Source of the DNA: Acidimicrobium ferrooxidans
GTDB taxonomy: Bacteria > Actinomycetota > Geothermincolia > Fen-727 > Anoxymicrobiaceae
Reading direction: 5' to 3'
DNA: 64,000 nucleotides
Assembly (NCBI GenBank): GCA_020723485.1
Contig: DYIU01000001.1
Span: 62,001-126,000, forward strand
The position numbers and the translations under genes were made by a program. Of this stretch, positions 45,394-54,141 are shown in pieces. The stretch's first letter is position 1; the number at the start of each line of letters is the position of its first letter. The notes beneath the pieces were generated by a model. The model saw nothing but the letters and a program-made list of their open reading frames with translations. It made no database searches and was not told the origin of the DNA.

Positions 45394-46803
45394 TCAGGCG
45401 CGGCTCTTCTCCTCGAGCCGGAACTTCGACATCTTCACGTCGTCGGGGACCGCGATGCGGTAGGCGCCGTCGAAGCAGGCGGTGCAGAAGATGTCCTTGG
45501 GGGCCATGCACGACTCGAGCAGGTTCTCCATTGTCAGGTAGTGGAGTGAGTCCGCCCCCAGGAACTCCTGTATCTCCGGGACCGACAGGCGCGACGCGAT
45601 GAGCTCGCTGCGCACCGCGGTGTCGATGCCGTAGAAGCACGGGCACTTGATGGGAGGCGAGCTGACCCTCATGTGCACCTCCGCCGCCCCCGCTTCCTTT
45701 AGTATCTCCACTATCTTCCGGCTGGTGGTGCCCCTCACGATGGAGTCGTCGACGACGACGAGCCTCTTGCCTTCGATGGCCGCCGTCAGGGGATTGAGCT
45801 TGAGCCTTACCCCCAGCTGCCGGATCGACTGCGTCGGCTGTATGAACGTGCGCCCGATATAGCGGTTCTTGATGAGGCCCTCGCCGAACGGGATGCCGGA
45901 CCTCTCGGCGAAACCGATGGCGGCGGGCACGCCGGAGTCCGGGACCGGAACCACGATGTCGGCCTCGACCGGCGCCTCTTCCGCGAGGTGCTTGCCCATC
46001 TCCTTGCGGGCGTCGTAGAGCACTCGGCCGTTGATGAGCGAGTCGGGGCGCGCGAAGTATATGTACTCGAAGATGCAGAGGGCCGGGTCCGGCTCGGCGA
46101 ACCTGCGGGCGTGCAGACCCTCCGAGTCTACGTGCACGAGCTCTCCCGGCTCGACCTCCCGCACGAACCGGGCGCCCACCACGTCGAGCGCCGCGGTCTC
46201 GCTCGCGATGAACCAGGCATTGTCCTTTCGCCCGATGCACAGCGGGCGTATGCCGTGCGGGTCCCTGGCCCCGAACAGGCCCTCCTCGGTGAGGAGCACC
46301 ACGGAGTAGGCCCCCTTCATCTTGGGGAACGCCTCGGCGATGGCGTCGGCCGTGGTGGGGGCGCTGGAGCGGTTGAGCAGTACGGCGATGACCTCGGTGT
46401 CGGTGCTGGAGGCGAACGTCGCCCCGCGGGCGGTCAGGTCCTCCCTGAGCTCGTCGGTATTGACTAGGTTGCCGTTATGGGCAACGGCCAGGGGGCCCCT
46501 CGGGGTTATCTCGTAGACGGGCTGGGCGTTCTCCCAGTGGGTCGAGCCGGTGGTGGAGTAACGGACATGGCCGATGGCGCAGTCTCCCTGCAGGGTGACG
46601 AAGCTCGCCTCGTCGAACACCTGCGAGACGAGTCCCATGTCCTTGACGACCAGTATGCCGTCGCCGGACGTGACGGCTATCCCGGCGCTCTCCTGCCCGC
46701 GGTGCTGCAGCGCGTACAGCCCGAAGTAGGTGACCCTGGCCACCTCCTCGCCCGGGGCGTATACGCCGAATACCCCGCAGGCTTCCTCGGGTGAGTCGCT
46801 CAT
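45394..46803 (-). CDS. purF: Amidophosphoribosyltransferase PurF (Fe-S type)
   Basis: 469 residues. The catalytic N-terminal Cys lies after a short propeptide (EEACGVFGVYA). The glutaminase half has QHRGQESAGIAV. The PRTase site is RLVVVDDSIVRGTTS. Cys residues in ALCIFEYIY, CPCFYGIDT and FCTACFDG fit the 4Fe-4S cluster of the B. subtilis-type enzyme. It commits PRPP to purine synthesis and lies directly upstream of purM. Confidence 0.96.
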   Translation of the reverse strand: MSDSPEEACGVFGVYAPGEEVARVTYFGLYALQHRGQESAGIAVTSGDGILVVKDMGLVSQVFDEASFVTLQGDCAIGHVRYSTTGSTHWENAQPVYEITPRGPLAVAHNGNLVNTDELREDLTARGATFASSTDTEVIAVLLNRSSAPTTADAIAEAFPKMKGAYSVVLLTEEGLFGARDPHGIRPLCIGRKDNAWFIASETAALDVVGARFVREVEPGELVHVDSEGLHARRFAEPDPALCIFEYIYFARPDSLINGRVLYDARKEMGKHLAEEAPVEADIVVPVPDSGVPAAIGFAERSGIPFGEGLIKNRYIGRTFIQPTQSIRQLGVRLKLNPLTAAIEGKRLVVVDDSIVRGTTSRKIVEILKEAGAAEVHMRVSSPPIKCPCFYGIDTAVRSELIASRLSVPEIQEFLGADSLHYLTMENLLESCMAPKDIFCTACFDGAYRIAVPDDVKMSKFRLEEKSRA

Positions 46804-46912
46804 GCTTCCGCCCGTCGGTTGTGCTTCACGTACCTATTATCCATCAACCTCGCGCCCGCCGTCTTGATATCCCGCAATGCTCCGGCCCGGAAGTTCGGGC
46901 GCCCCGGCCCCG

Positions 46913-46962
46913 TGTTGCTGATGTTGCATATGTTGCTAATGGAACGAAAATGGTCTGACCCT
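46913..46962. repeat. REP-like half element, family A
   Basis: ATGTTGCTAATGGAACGAAA and ATGGTCTGACCC, i.e. the right arm of family A without a matching left arm. It overlaps the purL stop codon. The purL-purF gap of 157 bases otherwise shows nothing. Confidence 0.75.
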
Positions 46963-49156
46963 ATCTGGTCGCGCCGGCTATCAGCTTCTCGAGGGAGGTG
47001 TCGTACACCTCGGACATCTCGTCTACGCCGAGCTCGAGCATTCCCTTTATCTCGAGCGAGGTGCCGCCGGTGGTCCCGAGGATGTGGAGCGGCACGTCCA
47101 GCTCCGCCGCGATGTCCTCGAGGTCCGCCAGGCGCTGTGCCGGGACGCTCACCACGGCGCGCGACTGAGACTCGCTGAAGAGCGCCGCGGGCGCGGGGAG
47201 TGTTCCGGGGAGCTCCAGGTGGGCGCCTGTACCGCCCTGGACGCAGCACTCGGCCAGGGCCACCGCGAGCCCTCCCTCGGAGAGGTCGTGGGCCGATGCG
47301 AGTGCGCCGGCCCCCGCGGCGCGCACCAGGCACTTCTGCAGGGCCTTTTCAGCCTCCCAGTCGAGAGCGGGGGGCTTCCCTTCTACCTTGCCGTGGAGCA
47401 CCTTCAGGTACTCGCTGCCGCCGAACTCCGCGGCGGTGTCCCCGAGCAGGACAACGTGGTCGCCCTCCCGGGAGAAGGCGGAGCCCACGCGGGCCCGGAC
47501 GTCCTCCAGGATTCCCAGCATCCCTATGACCGGGGTCGGATATATCGCCTCGCCGAAAGACTCGTTGTAGAAGCTCACGTTTCCGCCCACCACGGGCGTG
47601 TCAAGCTGCCGGCACGCCTCGGCGAGCCCCTCCACCGACTGCACGAACTGCCAGAAGATGGTGGGCTTCTCCGGGTTGCCGAAGTTCAGGCAGTTGGTGA
47701 GCGCGACCGGGGTCGCGCCGGTGCAGGCGACGTTTCGGCCGCTCTCGGCGACCGCGATCTGCGTGCCGAGGTTCGGGTCGAGGTAGCAGAAGCGCCCGTT
47801 GCAGTCGCAGGAGAGCGCTATGCCCTTGCTGCTGCCCATCACCCGGAGCACTCCCGCGTCGCCCCCGGGCAGGAGGACCGTGTTCAGCCGCACCATGTGG
47901 TCGTACTGCTCCCAGACCCAGCGGCGGCTGCAGATGTTGGGTGAGCCCAGGAGGTCCATGAGGGCGGCCCCCAGGTCATCCGGGGCGGGCAGGGCGCCCG
48001 GGTCCGCGGACTGGACCTTGTCGATGTAGGCCGGCTTCTCAGCGGGCCGGTGGTACTCGGGGCCCTGAGCGAGCGAGCTTGCCGGGACGTCCGCGATTAC
48101 CACGCCGTCCAGGAACAGTCTCAGCCTGTCGCCTTCAGTGACGGTCGCCAGAGGGGTGGCGTCGAGCCCCCACTTCTCGCAGATGCCGAGTACCTCGTCG
48201 AGGTTGTCGGGGCTCGTCAGCGCCCACATCCGCTCCTGGGACTCTGACATCATGATCTCTATTGGCTCCATCCCGGGCTCGCGGAGAGGCACTTTTCCAA
48301 CGTCGACGTCCATGCCGCAGCCGCCGCGCTCAGCGGTCTCGCAGGTTGCGCAGGTGAGCCCGGCGCCGCCCAGGTCCTGCAGGCCGAGAAGGAGTCCCTT
48401 GTCTAGCATCTCCAGGCACGCCTCTATCTCGAGCTTCTCGGTGAACGGGTCGCCGACCTGGACGCTCGGGCGCTTCGCGGCGGACGTCTCGTCGAACTCC
48501 TGGGACGCGAGAACGCTCACGCCGCCTATGCCGTCGCGCCCGGTGCTCGAGCCGATGAGCACCCCGATGCTGCCGGGCTCGGAAGCCCGACCCAGTATGA
48601 GCCTCTCCCTGGGCATTATCCCCAGGCACATCACGTTGATGAGCGGGTTCTCCTCGTAAGCCTCCTCGAAGTACAGGTCGCCCGCCACCGTGGGTATCCC
48701 GAGGCAGTTACCGTACGAGGCGATGCCCGCCACAACGCCGTCGAAGAGGTAGCGCGTGCGGGGGCTCTCGAGCGAGCCGAACCTCAGCGGGTCGAGGCTC
48801 GCTATGGGCCTCGCTCCCATCGTGAAAATGTCGCGGACGATGCCGCCCACGCCCGTCGCCGCGCCCTGGAACGGCTCGACGGCGCTGGGGTGGTTGTGGG
48901 ACTCGAGCTTGAAGACCACGGCGAAGCCGTCGCCGATATCGACGACGCCCGCGTTCTCCCCCGGGCCCATAAGGATCCTCGGCCCCTCAGTGGGGAGCTT
49001 GCGGAGCTGCTCCTTGGAGCTCTTGTAGCTGCAGTGCTCGGACCACATGACCGAGTACATGCCGAGCTCCACCTTGTTCGGCTCGCGGCCCAGTATCTCG
49101 CAGATGCTGTCGTACTCGTCCCGCTTCAGTCCGAGTTCCTCGAAAAGCTCCGGCAA
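46961..49156 (-). CDS. purL: Phosphoribosylformylglycinamidine synthase subunit PurL (small type)
   Basis: 731 residues, the length of the PurS/PurQ-dependent PurL. EYDSICEILGREPNKVELGM, MWSEHCSYKSSKEQL (with the key His) and FKLESHNHPSAVEPFQGAAT are diagnostic. No purQ or purS is in the window. TTG 49156 starts the gene 17 bases downstream of the MoaD/ThiS gene. Its stop codon lies in a REP arm. Confidence 0.96.
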   Translation of the reverse strand: MPELFEELGLKRDEYDSICEILGREPNKVELGMYSVMWSEHCSYKSSKEQLRKLPTEGPRILMGPGENAGVVDIGDGFAVVFKLESHNHPSAVEPFQGAATGVGGIVRDIFTMGARPIASLDPLRFGSLESPRTRYLFDGVVAGIASYGNCLGIPTVAGDLYFEEAYEENPLINVMCLGIMPRERLILGRASEPGSIGVLIGSSTGRDGIGGVSVLASQEFDETSAAKRPSVQVGDPFTEKLEIEACLEMLDKGLLLGLQDLGGAGLTCATCETAERGGCGMDVDVGKVPLREPGMEPIEIMMSESQERMWALTSPDNLDEVLGICEKWGLDATPLATVTEGDRLRLFLDGVVIADVPASSLAQGPEYHRPAEKPAYIDKVQSADPGALPAPDDLGAALMDLLGSPNICSRRWVWEQYDHMVRLNTVLLPGGDAGVLRVMGSSKGIALSCDCNGRFCYLDPNLGTQIAVAESGRNVACTGATPVALTNCLNFGNPEKPTIFWQFVQSVEGLAEACRQLDTPVVGGNVSFYNESFGEAIYPTPVIGMLGILEDVRARVGSAFSREGDHVVLLGDTAAEFGGSEYLKVLHGKVEGKPPALDWEAEKALQKCLVRAAGAGALASAHDLSEGGLAVALAECCVQGGTGAHLELPGTLPAPAALFSESQSRAVVSVPAQRLADLEDIAAELDVPLHILGTTGGTSLEIKGMLELGVDEMSEVYDTSLEKLIAGATR

Positions 49157-49173
49157 CCTGTATCACTCCCTGC

Positions 49174-49425
49174 TCATCCGCCGCCGAGGGGCGGGTATAT
49201 GGAAACTATGTCGTCCGGCTTGAGCCTGGTGTTCTCGCCCTTCAGGTACCTGATGTTCTTGTTGTTGACCAGCACCGTGCTTACCTTCACGTAACGCTGG
49301 AGTTTCCCTTCGTACATGCCGGCAAGGGTATCGAGGATTTCTTTGACTGTGGCTCCGGGGACCTCGGCTTCGCGGGTCTTCGTGATCTGCCTGAGCGTGG
49401 CAAAGAATTTTACAGTCGGCAACAA
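49174..49425 (-). CDS. MoaD/ThiS-family ubiquitin-like sulfur carrier
   Basis: 83 residues of beta-grasp fold ending in PPLGGG, the C-terminal Gly-Gly that is thiocarboxylated. The N-terminal VKFFATLRQITKTRE and IYPPLGGG match MoaD. The neighbouring mobA and fdhD support a molybdopterin role, although tungsten or other sulfur-transfer use is possible. AAGGAGCC precedes TTG 49425. It is in line with purL. Confidence 0.85.
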   Translation of the reverse strand: MLPTVKFFATLRQITKTREAEVPGATVKEILDTLAGMYEGKLQRYVKVSTVLVNNKNIRYLKGENTRLKPDDIVSIYPPLGGG

Positions 49426-49478
49426 CCGGCTCCTTACACTATCTCCGCGGTGATTATATCAGTAAGCCGCGCTTAAAT

Positions 49479-49555
49479 ACCGGGGTCAGGCCTGAATTTT
49501 AAGCCGGCGGCCGTCCGGGCGGATTTCCAACTTAAAGATCAGGCCTGACCCCGGT
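49479..49555. repeat. REP-like palindrome, family C
   Basis: Arms ACCGGGGTCAGGCCTGA and TCAGGCCTGACCCCGGT, with inner TTTTAAG/CTTAAA pairing. It lies between mobA and the MoaD gene. Confidence 0.85.
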
Positions 49556-49563
49556 TTCTAAGC

Positions 49564-50763
49564 CTAGAAGCAGCCGAGCTGGCAGTGGACTATCTTTATC
49601 TGGAGCAGGTCGAGGGCGCGCCCGACCTCGGGTATCGGGACCCCCAGCTCGCCCGCGAGCTCCTGGGCCCGCTCGCACGCTATCTTCCCCTCGACGGCCG
49701 CCTCTTTTACAGCGTCCAGCACTTCCTGTGAGATGTCTTCGGGCATCTGCCCACCCCCGGTTCTCGATAGAGCCATGTCGTACACCTTTTCGAACGCGCG
49801 GAGCCGCCCGGCGTCGTCACTGTATATGAGGACCTTGGCCGCCCCTGTGGCCGCCTTGAGGTCCGCCTCGAGCCCCAGCTCGCTCACGCCCTCGAAGGCT
49901 GGGCCGAGCTCAACCAGCACGATGTCAGCCTTCCTTGCGGGCGGCACAAGCCGCTCGAGAGGCTCCTCGAGCAGGAGGACGGTCAGTCCGGGCCCGCCGG
50001 CTTCGGCACCCGCGCCGCCTGGAGGGCCCCCGCCCGGGCCCGCGAGGGCAACCGCTCCTGGGGGCAGGCCCCCGGCTGAGCTCATGTGCTCGGCAAGCCT
50101 GGTCCTTCCCGCGGTCCCGTCGACCATGACCGCACCCGAAAATGCAACAAAGTGACCTGACCCCGATGTTGCAATTCCGGCGGCGCGCTTCATGTCCTCC
50201 GGGGAGTTTATGTTGAGGAGGAGCCTGCCGGTGGGGTCGAACCGCTTCATCTCCTCCCAGGGTATCTCCCTGGTGGCCACCTGGCCGAAGAAGTCGGTGA
50301 CCTTGAGGTTGCCCTCACCGAGCTGCCGGGCGATGACGGGCTCGCAAGACCGGCGGTACGCGGCGTGCAGGGGCTCCAGGCCCTTCGGCGTGCGCGGCAC
50401 GGCGACCTGGTACCCCTCCAGGCACTCCACGACGTAGGCCGCGGCCTCCCGGTTGACGAACGGCATGTCGCAGGCGAGCACGAAATTCTCATCCGTATGG
50501 GAGAGCCTGAGCCCGCTCAGGATGGCCCCTAGCGGGCCTTTCCCGGCGACCGGCTCCTCGGCCACCCGTACATTACCGGATTCGTACGGCGCGAGCTGCG
50601 AGACCCGGCCGGCGTTCACTACCAGGATGATCTCGTCGAAAAGGCCATCGAGTGCCTCGAGCTGTATGTCCAGCACCCTGCGGCCGGCCACTTCCATGAA
50701 CGCCTTGTCACCCGGCATCCGGGTGCTCTGGCCGCCCGCCAGGATGATGCCGGTCGCCATCAT
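49564..50763 (-). CDS. mobA: MobA-type nucleotidyltransferase with extra C-terminal domains
   Basis: 399 residues. Residues 1-195 are a complete MobA: GIILAGGQSTRMPGDKAFME, then VLACDMPFVN and LLNINSPEDM. Family B REP sequence (50138-50177) encodes the linker GIATSGSGHFVAFSG. Next comes a MobB-like but degenerate nucleotide-binding region (VMVDGTAGRTRLAEHM, ADIVLVELG) with a Gly/Pro-rich insert. The last 60 residues are a helical domain ending IKIVHCQLGCF. It would attach GMP or CMP to molybdopterin. ATG overlaps the fdhD stop (ATGA). Confidence 0.85.
   Translation of the reverse strand: MMATGIILAGGQSTRMPGDKAFMEVAGRRVLDIQLEALDGLFDEIILVVNAGRVSQLAPYESGNVRVAEEPVAGKGPLGAILSGLRLSHTDENFVLACDMPFVNREAAAYVVECLEGYQVAVPRTPKGLEPLHAAYRRSCEPVIARQLGEGNLKVTDFFGQVATREIPWEEMKRFDPTGRLLLNINSPEDMKRAAGIATSGSGHFVAFSGAVMVDGTAGRTRLAEHMSSAGGLPPGAVALAGPGGGPPGGAGAEAGGPGLTVLLLEEPLERLVPPARKADIVLVELGPAFEGVSELGLEADLKAATGAAKVLIYSDDAGRLRAFEKVYDMALSRTGGGQMPEDISQEVLDAVKEAAVEGKIACERAQELAGELGVPIPEVGRALDLLQIKIVHCQLGCF
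50138..50177. repeat. REP-like element, family B, inside mobA
   Basis: AAAATGCAACAAAGTGACCT, then GACCCCGATGTTGCA; TGCAACA and TGTTGCA are inverted. It is in frame and encodes a flexible linker of mobA. Confidence 0.8.
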
Positions 50764-51590
50764 CCGCCGCCTATCCGCTCTGGATGCGTGTAGACGTTGA
50801 AGCTGCCCCCCCTGAGGAAGCCCACTATGGTGAGCCCGGTCCGCTCCGCCAACTCGACGCCCAGGGCGGTCGGGGCCGATACCGAGCAGACGAGCGGGAT
50901 GCCGGCCCTTGCCGCCTTCAGCACCATCTCGTAGCTCAGGCGCCCCGAGAGCATCAGGCCCCTCTCCTCCGGCGCCTCGCCGGCCAGGAGCATGTAGCCC
51001 AGGACCTTGTCCACCGCGTTGTGGCGGCCGACGTCTTCCTTGACGACCAGCACGTTTCCATCGCGGTCGAAAAGCCCCGCTCCGTGTGTGCCGCCGCTGA
51101 GGCGGAAGACCTCCTGGCCCTCCAGGAGCTGGTCCGGTACCCGGGTTATCGCCCCGGGCGAAAACCTGGCGCCGCTCTCCACGCGTATGCCCTCGAGGTC
51201 GACCTCCCTGGCGAGGTCGGCCCCCCCGCAGCCGGTCCTTATGACCCTTGCCGCGTCAAAGCGCCCGGCGCCCTGCGCCAGCTTCACTGAGAGCTCGACG
51301 AGGTTCCCGGGGCCGGCTTCTCCCTCCCCGCCAGGCCCGGCGCCGTCGGTGCAGTGCCTGATGAGCTCGATCTGGCCTCGGTCGGTGACGAGGCCTTCGC
51401 TGAGGCAGAAACCGGCCGCCAGCAGCTTGTCGTCCCCCGGGAGCCTCATCAGGTAGACGAGGGTCTGTCCGTTGACCCGCACCTCCAGCGGCTCCTCGCG
51501 GGCGACCACGTCGTCGACCGGGTACCCTTCGGACTCGTGGTACCTGGTTATCCCGAACTCCTTCAGGAACGGGGCGTCTTCTTCGTCCAA
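50760..51590 (-). CDS. fdhD: FdhD-type sulfurtransferase for formate dehydrogenase
   Basis: 276 residues. ARVIRTGCGGADL carries the conserved Cys near residue 120, and VVKEDVGRHNAVDKVLGYML and GRLSYEMVLKAARAGIPLV are FdhD signatures. It moves sulfur to the Mo-bis-MGD of formate dehydrogenases. The second Cys of the CxxC loop is Ala here. TTG 51590 is chosen because GGAGG lies 4 bases upstream; a TTG at 51632 has no nearby site. No formate dehydrogenase lies in the window. Confidence 0.88.
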   Translation of the reverse strand: MDEEDAPFLKEFGITRYHESEGYPVDDVVAREEPLEVRVNGQTLVYLMRLPGDDKLLAAGFCLSEGLVTDRGQIELIRHCTDGAGPGGEGEAGPGNLVELSVKLAQGAGRFDAARVIRTGCGGADLAREVDLEGIRVESGARFSPGAITRVPDQLLEGQEVFRLSGGTHGAGLFDRDGNVLVVKEDVGRHNAVDKVLGYMLLAGEAPEERGLMLSGRLSYEMVLKAARAGIPLVCSVSAPTALGVELAERTGLTIVGFLRGGSFNVYTHPERIGGG

Positions 51591-51678
51591 GCGACCTCCG
51601 ATCGCTGCGCGGTTTACCCGGTGAATATACAACAGAGGGGCCTGTTCTCCAATGAGGGGCTGTGAACCGTGGAGGCGG

Positions 51679-52074
51679 TCAGGCGACGGCCCCGGTCACC
51701 TCGCATATCTTGTCGATGAGGTCGTCCGGGCCGAAAGGCTTTGTGATATACCCCTGCGCGCCGAGCGAGAGACCGCGGTCTATGTGCTCCTGGCCGGTGC
51801 GCGCGGTCACGAAGATGACAGGGATGTCCTTTGTGGCGGGATTGAGCTTGAGCTTCCTGCAGACCTCGAAACCGTCTATGTCCGGCATCATGATGTCCAG
51901 CAGCACCGCGTCCGGGAGCTCGCGCTTCACGAGAAGGTAGCCGGTAACGCCGCTTATCGCCTCGAACACCTCGGCGCCGGCCAGTTTGAGCATCATCTTC
52001 ACGGCCTTGACCATCTCCGGGTCGTCGTCCACGACGGCGACCTTTATCGGAGCGCCAAACCTCTTATCCGACAA
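51679..52074 (-). CDS. Single-domain CheY-like response regulator
   Basis: 131 residues of receiver domain only. VAVVDDDPEM carries the acidic pair, LLDIMMPDIDGFEVCRKL the phosphorylated Asp near residue 58, VTAR the Thr and ITKPFGPDDL the Lys. No histidine kinase or output domain is nearby. TTG start follows GGGGAAATAG. It lies 88 bases upstream of fdhD. Confidence 0.9.
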   Translation of the reverse strand: MSDKRFGAPIKVAVVDDDPEMVKAVKMMLKLAGAEVFEAISGVTGYLLVKRELPDAVLLDIMMPDIDGFEVCRKLKLNPATKDIPVIFVTARTGQEHIDRGLSLGAQGYITKPFGPDDLIDKICEVTGAVA

Positions 52075-52280
52075 CTATTTCCCCTTCCCTAGCACCTCCC
52101 TCGAGCAGGCCCGCCCACCACAGGAGCCTGTAGTCAGTTTCTGGCAATATTATAGGGAAGGCCGGGGGGACCGACAATGAGCTGGCGCATCCTCGCCGGT
52201 GGGGCGGCCTCAACTTGACCGCTCGAAACGTCGAAAGTAGCATAGGACACCAGGGCCGGCGCTGACCGCCGGCTTATGAC

Positions 52281-53012
52281 ATGGGAGAGGAAGCCTTGGA
52301 CGAGAATACGACGGTGCTGCTGGAGAACGTGTCCAAGACCTACCAGATGGGCGAGGTCGAGGTGAAAGCCCTGAAGGACGTCGACCTGACCGTCACCAAG
52401 GGAGAGTTCCTGGTGGCGCTGGGGCCCAGCGGCTCCGGCAAGACGACCATGCTCAACCTCATCGGGGGCATAGACTCGCCCACCAGCGGGAAGATCGTCG
52501 TCGGAGGCCACGATATCTCGACGCTCAGCGAGAAGGAGCTCACCGGCTTCCGGCGGGAGACCGTGGGCTTTATCTTCCAGTTCTTCAACCTGATACCGAC
52601 GCTGACCGCAAAAGAGAACGTGGAGTTCGCCCTCGACCTGGTCCCCAAGGAGAAAAGGGGGTCGGCGCTCGAGGTGCTCGAGCAGGTCGGTCTCGGCGAG
52701 AGGGCGGACCACTTCCCGAGCCAGCTCTCGGGCGGCGAGCAGCAGCGGGTGGCCATAGCGCGCGCGCTGGCGAAACGGCCCCCGGTCGTGCTCTGCGACG
52801 AGCCCACCGGCGAGCTCGACTACGATACCGGGATAATGATCCTGCGGCTGATGCGCGACATCTCACGCCAGGAGCAGTGCAACTTCCTGATGGTCACCCA
52901 CAACTCGGCCATCGCCAAGATCGCGGACAAGGTGGTGCACCTCCACTCAGGCGAGATATCGGCCATCGACGTCAACGAGGAGCCGGAGGACCCGGAGAAC
53001 CTCGTCTGGTAG
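52281..53012 (+). CDS. LolD/MacB-type ABC transporter ATPase (no adjacent permease)
   Basis: 243 residues. The Walker A is [10 protein letters not shown], the signature LSGGEQQR, and the Walker [28 protein letters not shown] includes the switch His. The C-terminus is acidic. ATG 52281 has no site, whereas TTG 52296 (five codons later) follows GGAGAGGAAGCC and may be the true start. These ATPases normally work with FtsX/MacB-type permeases; none follows, so its partner must be elsewhere. Confidence 0.88.
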   Translation: MGEEALDENTTVLLENVSKTYQMGEVEVKALKDVDLTVTKGEFLVALGPSGSGKTTMLNLIGGIDSPTSGKIVVGGHDISTLSEKELTGFRRETVGFIFQFFNLIPTLTAKENVEFALDLVPKEKRGSALEVLEQVGLGERADHFPSQLSGGEQQRVAIARALAKRPPVVLCDEPTGELDYDTGIMILRLMRDISRQEQCNFLMVTHNSAIAKIADKVVHLHSGEISAIDVNEEPEDPENLVW

Positions 53013-53071
53013 TCACAGTCGGAGTCAGACCCCATGCATGACTATCCTGCGCGAAACTCGCGCTGCCTCAG

Positions 53072-53467
53072 TCAGGACTGCTGCTTCTTCGAGCGCACCT
53101 CATAGCGCGACAGGACCTCTCCCACTCTGTGCTCCACAATGTCCCCTATCCGTGAAATCAGGCGGTCTTCAGAACTCCCGCCGCTCTTCGGAGTACCGGA
53201 GTGCTTGTCTATCAGCTCCTCGATGCCGCGGTAGATCCAATCCCGCAGCATGTCGGACATCTCAACACCGTCCAACCGGGCGTACCTCTCCAGCTGCGCC
53301 TTGACCTGGGGCTCGATGCGGAGGTTCAGTACTTCGGATTTCGGCCCTCCGAGGATAAGGACGTCCGTTTCATCCTCGTCGTCGAAATAGTCGGTGGTAT
53401 CGTGGGAGTCCCAGAATTCGGCTTCCTCCTCCCAGGTCTTGAATGTGGGGATCTTCTTCTTAGCCAA
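53072..53467 (-). CDS. CopG/BrnA-type antitoxin
   Basis: 131 residues. FKTWEEEAEFWDSHDTTDYF is the typical N-terminal toxin-binding motif of CopG-like antitoxins paired with BrnT-like toxins. A ribbon-helix-helix region follows (EVLNLRIEPQVKAQLERYA, then VEMSDMLRDWIYRG). The extra C-terminal helix is unusual. It begins 3 bases after the toxin gene. Confidence 0.75.
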   Translation of the reverse strand: MAKKKIPTFKTWEEEAEFWDSHDTTDYFDDEDETDVLILGGPKSEVLNLRIEPQVKAQLERYARLDGVEMSDMLRDWIYRGIEELIDKHSGTPKSGGSSEDRLISRIGDIVEHRVGEVLSRYEVRSKKQQS

Positions 53468-53470
53468 CGG

Positions 53471-53752
53471 TCAACCTCGCCTTCTGTCACAGGCCTTCCT
53501 GTAGGAAGCCCTTTCCCTGTCGGTCATCAGCCGGCAGGTCGCCGCGTACAGCACGCCGTTCCTGTCATCGCCGATTATCATCACGTACTTGCCCGAGACG
53601 TCGTCCCTTCCTCTTACGAGCAACCTGTCCCGCCGGATCACCTGCCTGTCCGGTTCACGGAACGCGCGCTCGACCTCGTCCGGTGTCAATCCGTGCTTGG
53701 TGGCGATCTTTCTCCTGACCCTGGCATCAAGGTGAAGGTTTCTCAGTCTCAC
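53471..53752 (-). CDS. BrnT-like RNase toxin
   Basis: 93 residues. KHGLTPDEVERAFREPD, then LLVRGRDDVSGKYVMIIG and a Thr-Asp-RERASYRKA ending, follow the order of elements in BrnT/RelE-fold toxins. It is encoded upstream of its antitoxin, as in brnTA. GTG overlaps the stop of the DUF192 gene (GTGA), so the pair is embedded in a longer leftward operon. Confidence 0.7.
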   Translation of the reverse strand: MRLRNLHLDARVRRKIATKHGLTPDEVERAFREPDRQVIRRDRLLVRGRDDVSGKYVMIIGDDRNGVLYAATCRLMTDRERASYRKACDRRRG

Positions 53753-54141
53753 CGGCCCCGCCTGTCATACATTGTATCACGCATCAGGAGTATACCACAG
53801 TCGAGGCGGTCGCCACTGCTCGTCCCGGTCCGCGCGATGGTGCCCTCCGGGAGCTCTATCACGTCACGGGCCCGCAGGACGAATGGGGACATGCGGTGGG
53901 GTGAAAGGCTGAGCGCTTTCCGAACTGTCCCCCCACTGTCGACGAAAACGGCGTCTATGGGGAACCTCATGCCGAAAGTGTGGACCTGACGGCACCTGGT
54001 GATTATGAGCGCCTCACCGGGGGCGAGCGCTGCGCGCCCGAGGAGACCGCGGCGGCGTTCGCGGTTCGTCACAGCCCGCATGGCACAGCTGGCGAGCTCG
54101 GTGGCGCGAGTCACGTTGCGGATGCGCCCCGCGGGTGTCAC
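53749..54141 (-). CDS. DUF192 family protein
   Basis: 130 residues. RRRGLLGRAALAPGEALII, HTFGMRFPIDAVFVD and ALSLSPHRMSP, then VIELPEGTI, are the DUF192 signatures. GTG 54141 overlaps the acyltransferase stop (GTGA), and its own end overlaps the toxin start. The family function is unknown; members are small and beta-rich. No signal peptide is present with this start. Confidence 0.8.
   Translation of the reverse strand: MTPAGRIRNVTRATELASCAMRAVTNRERRRGLLGRAALAPGEALIITRCRQVHTFGMRFPIDAVFVDSGGTVRKALSLSPHRMSPFVLRARDVIELPEGTIARTGTSSGDRLDCGILLMRDTMYDRRGR

Noticed and set aside
49564-50763. Two genes (mobA plus separate mobB-like gene)
   Set aside because: The frame is continuous across the REP-derived linker with no stop and no internal ribosome site.
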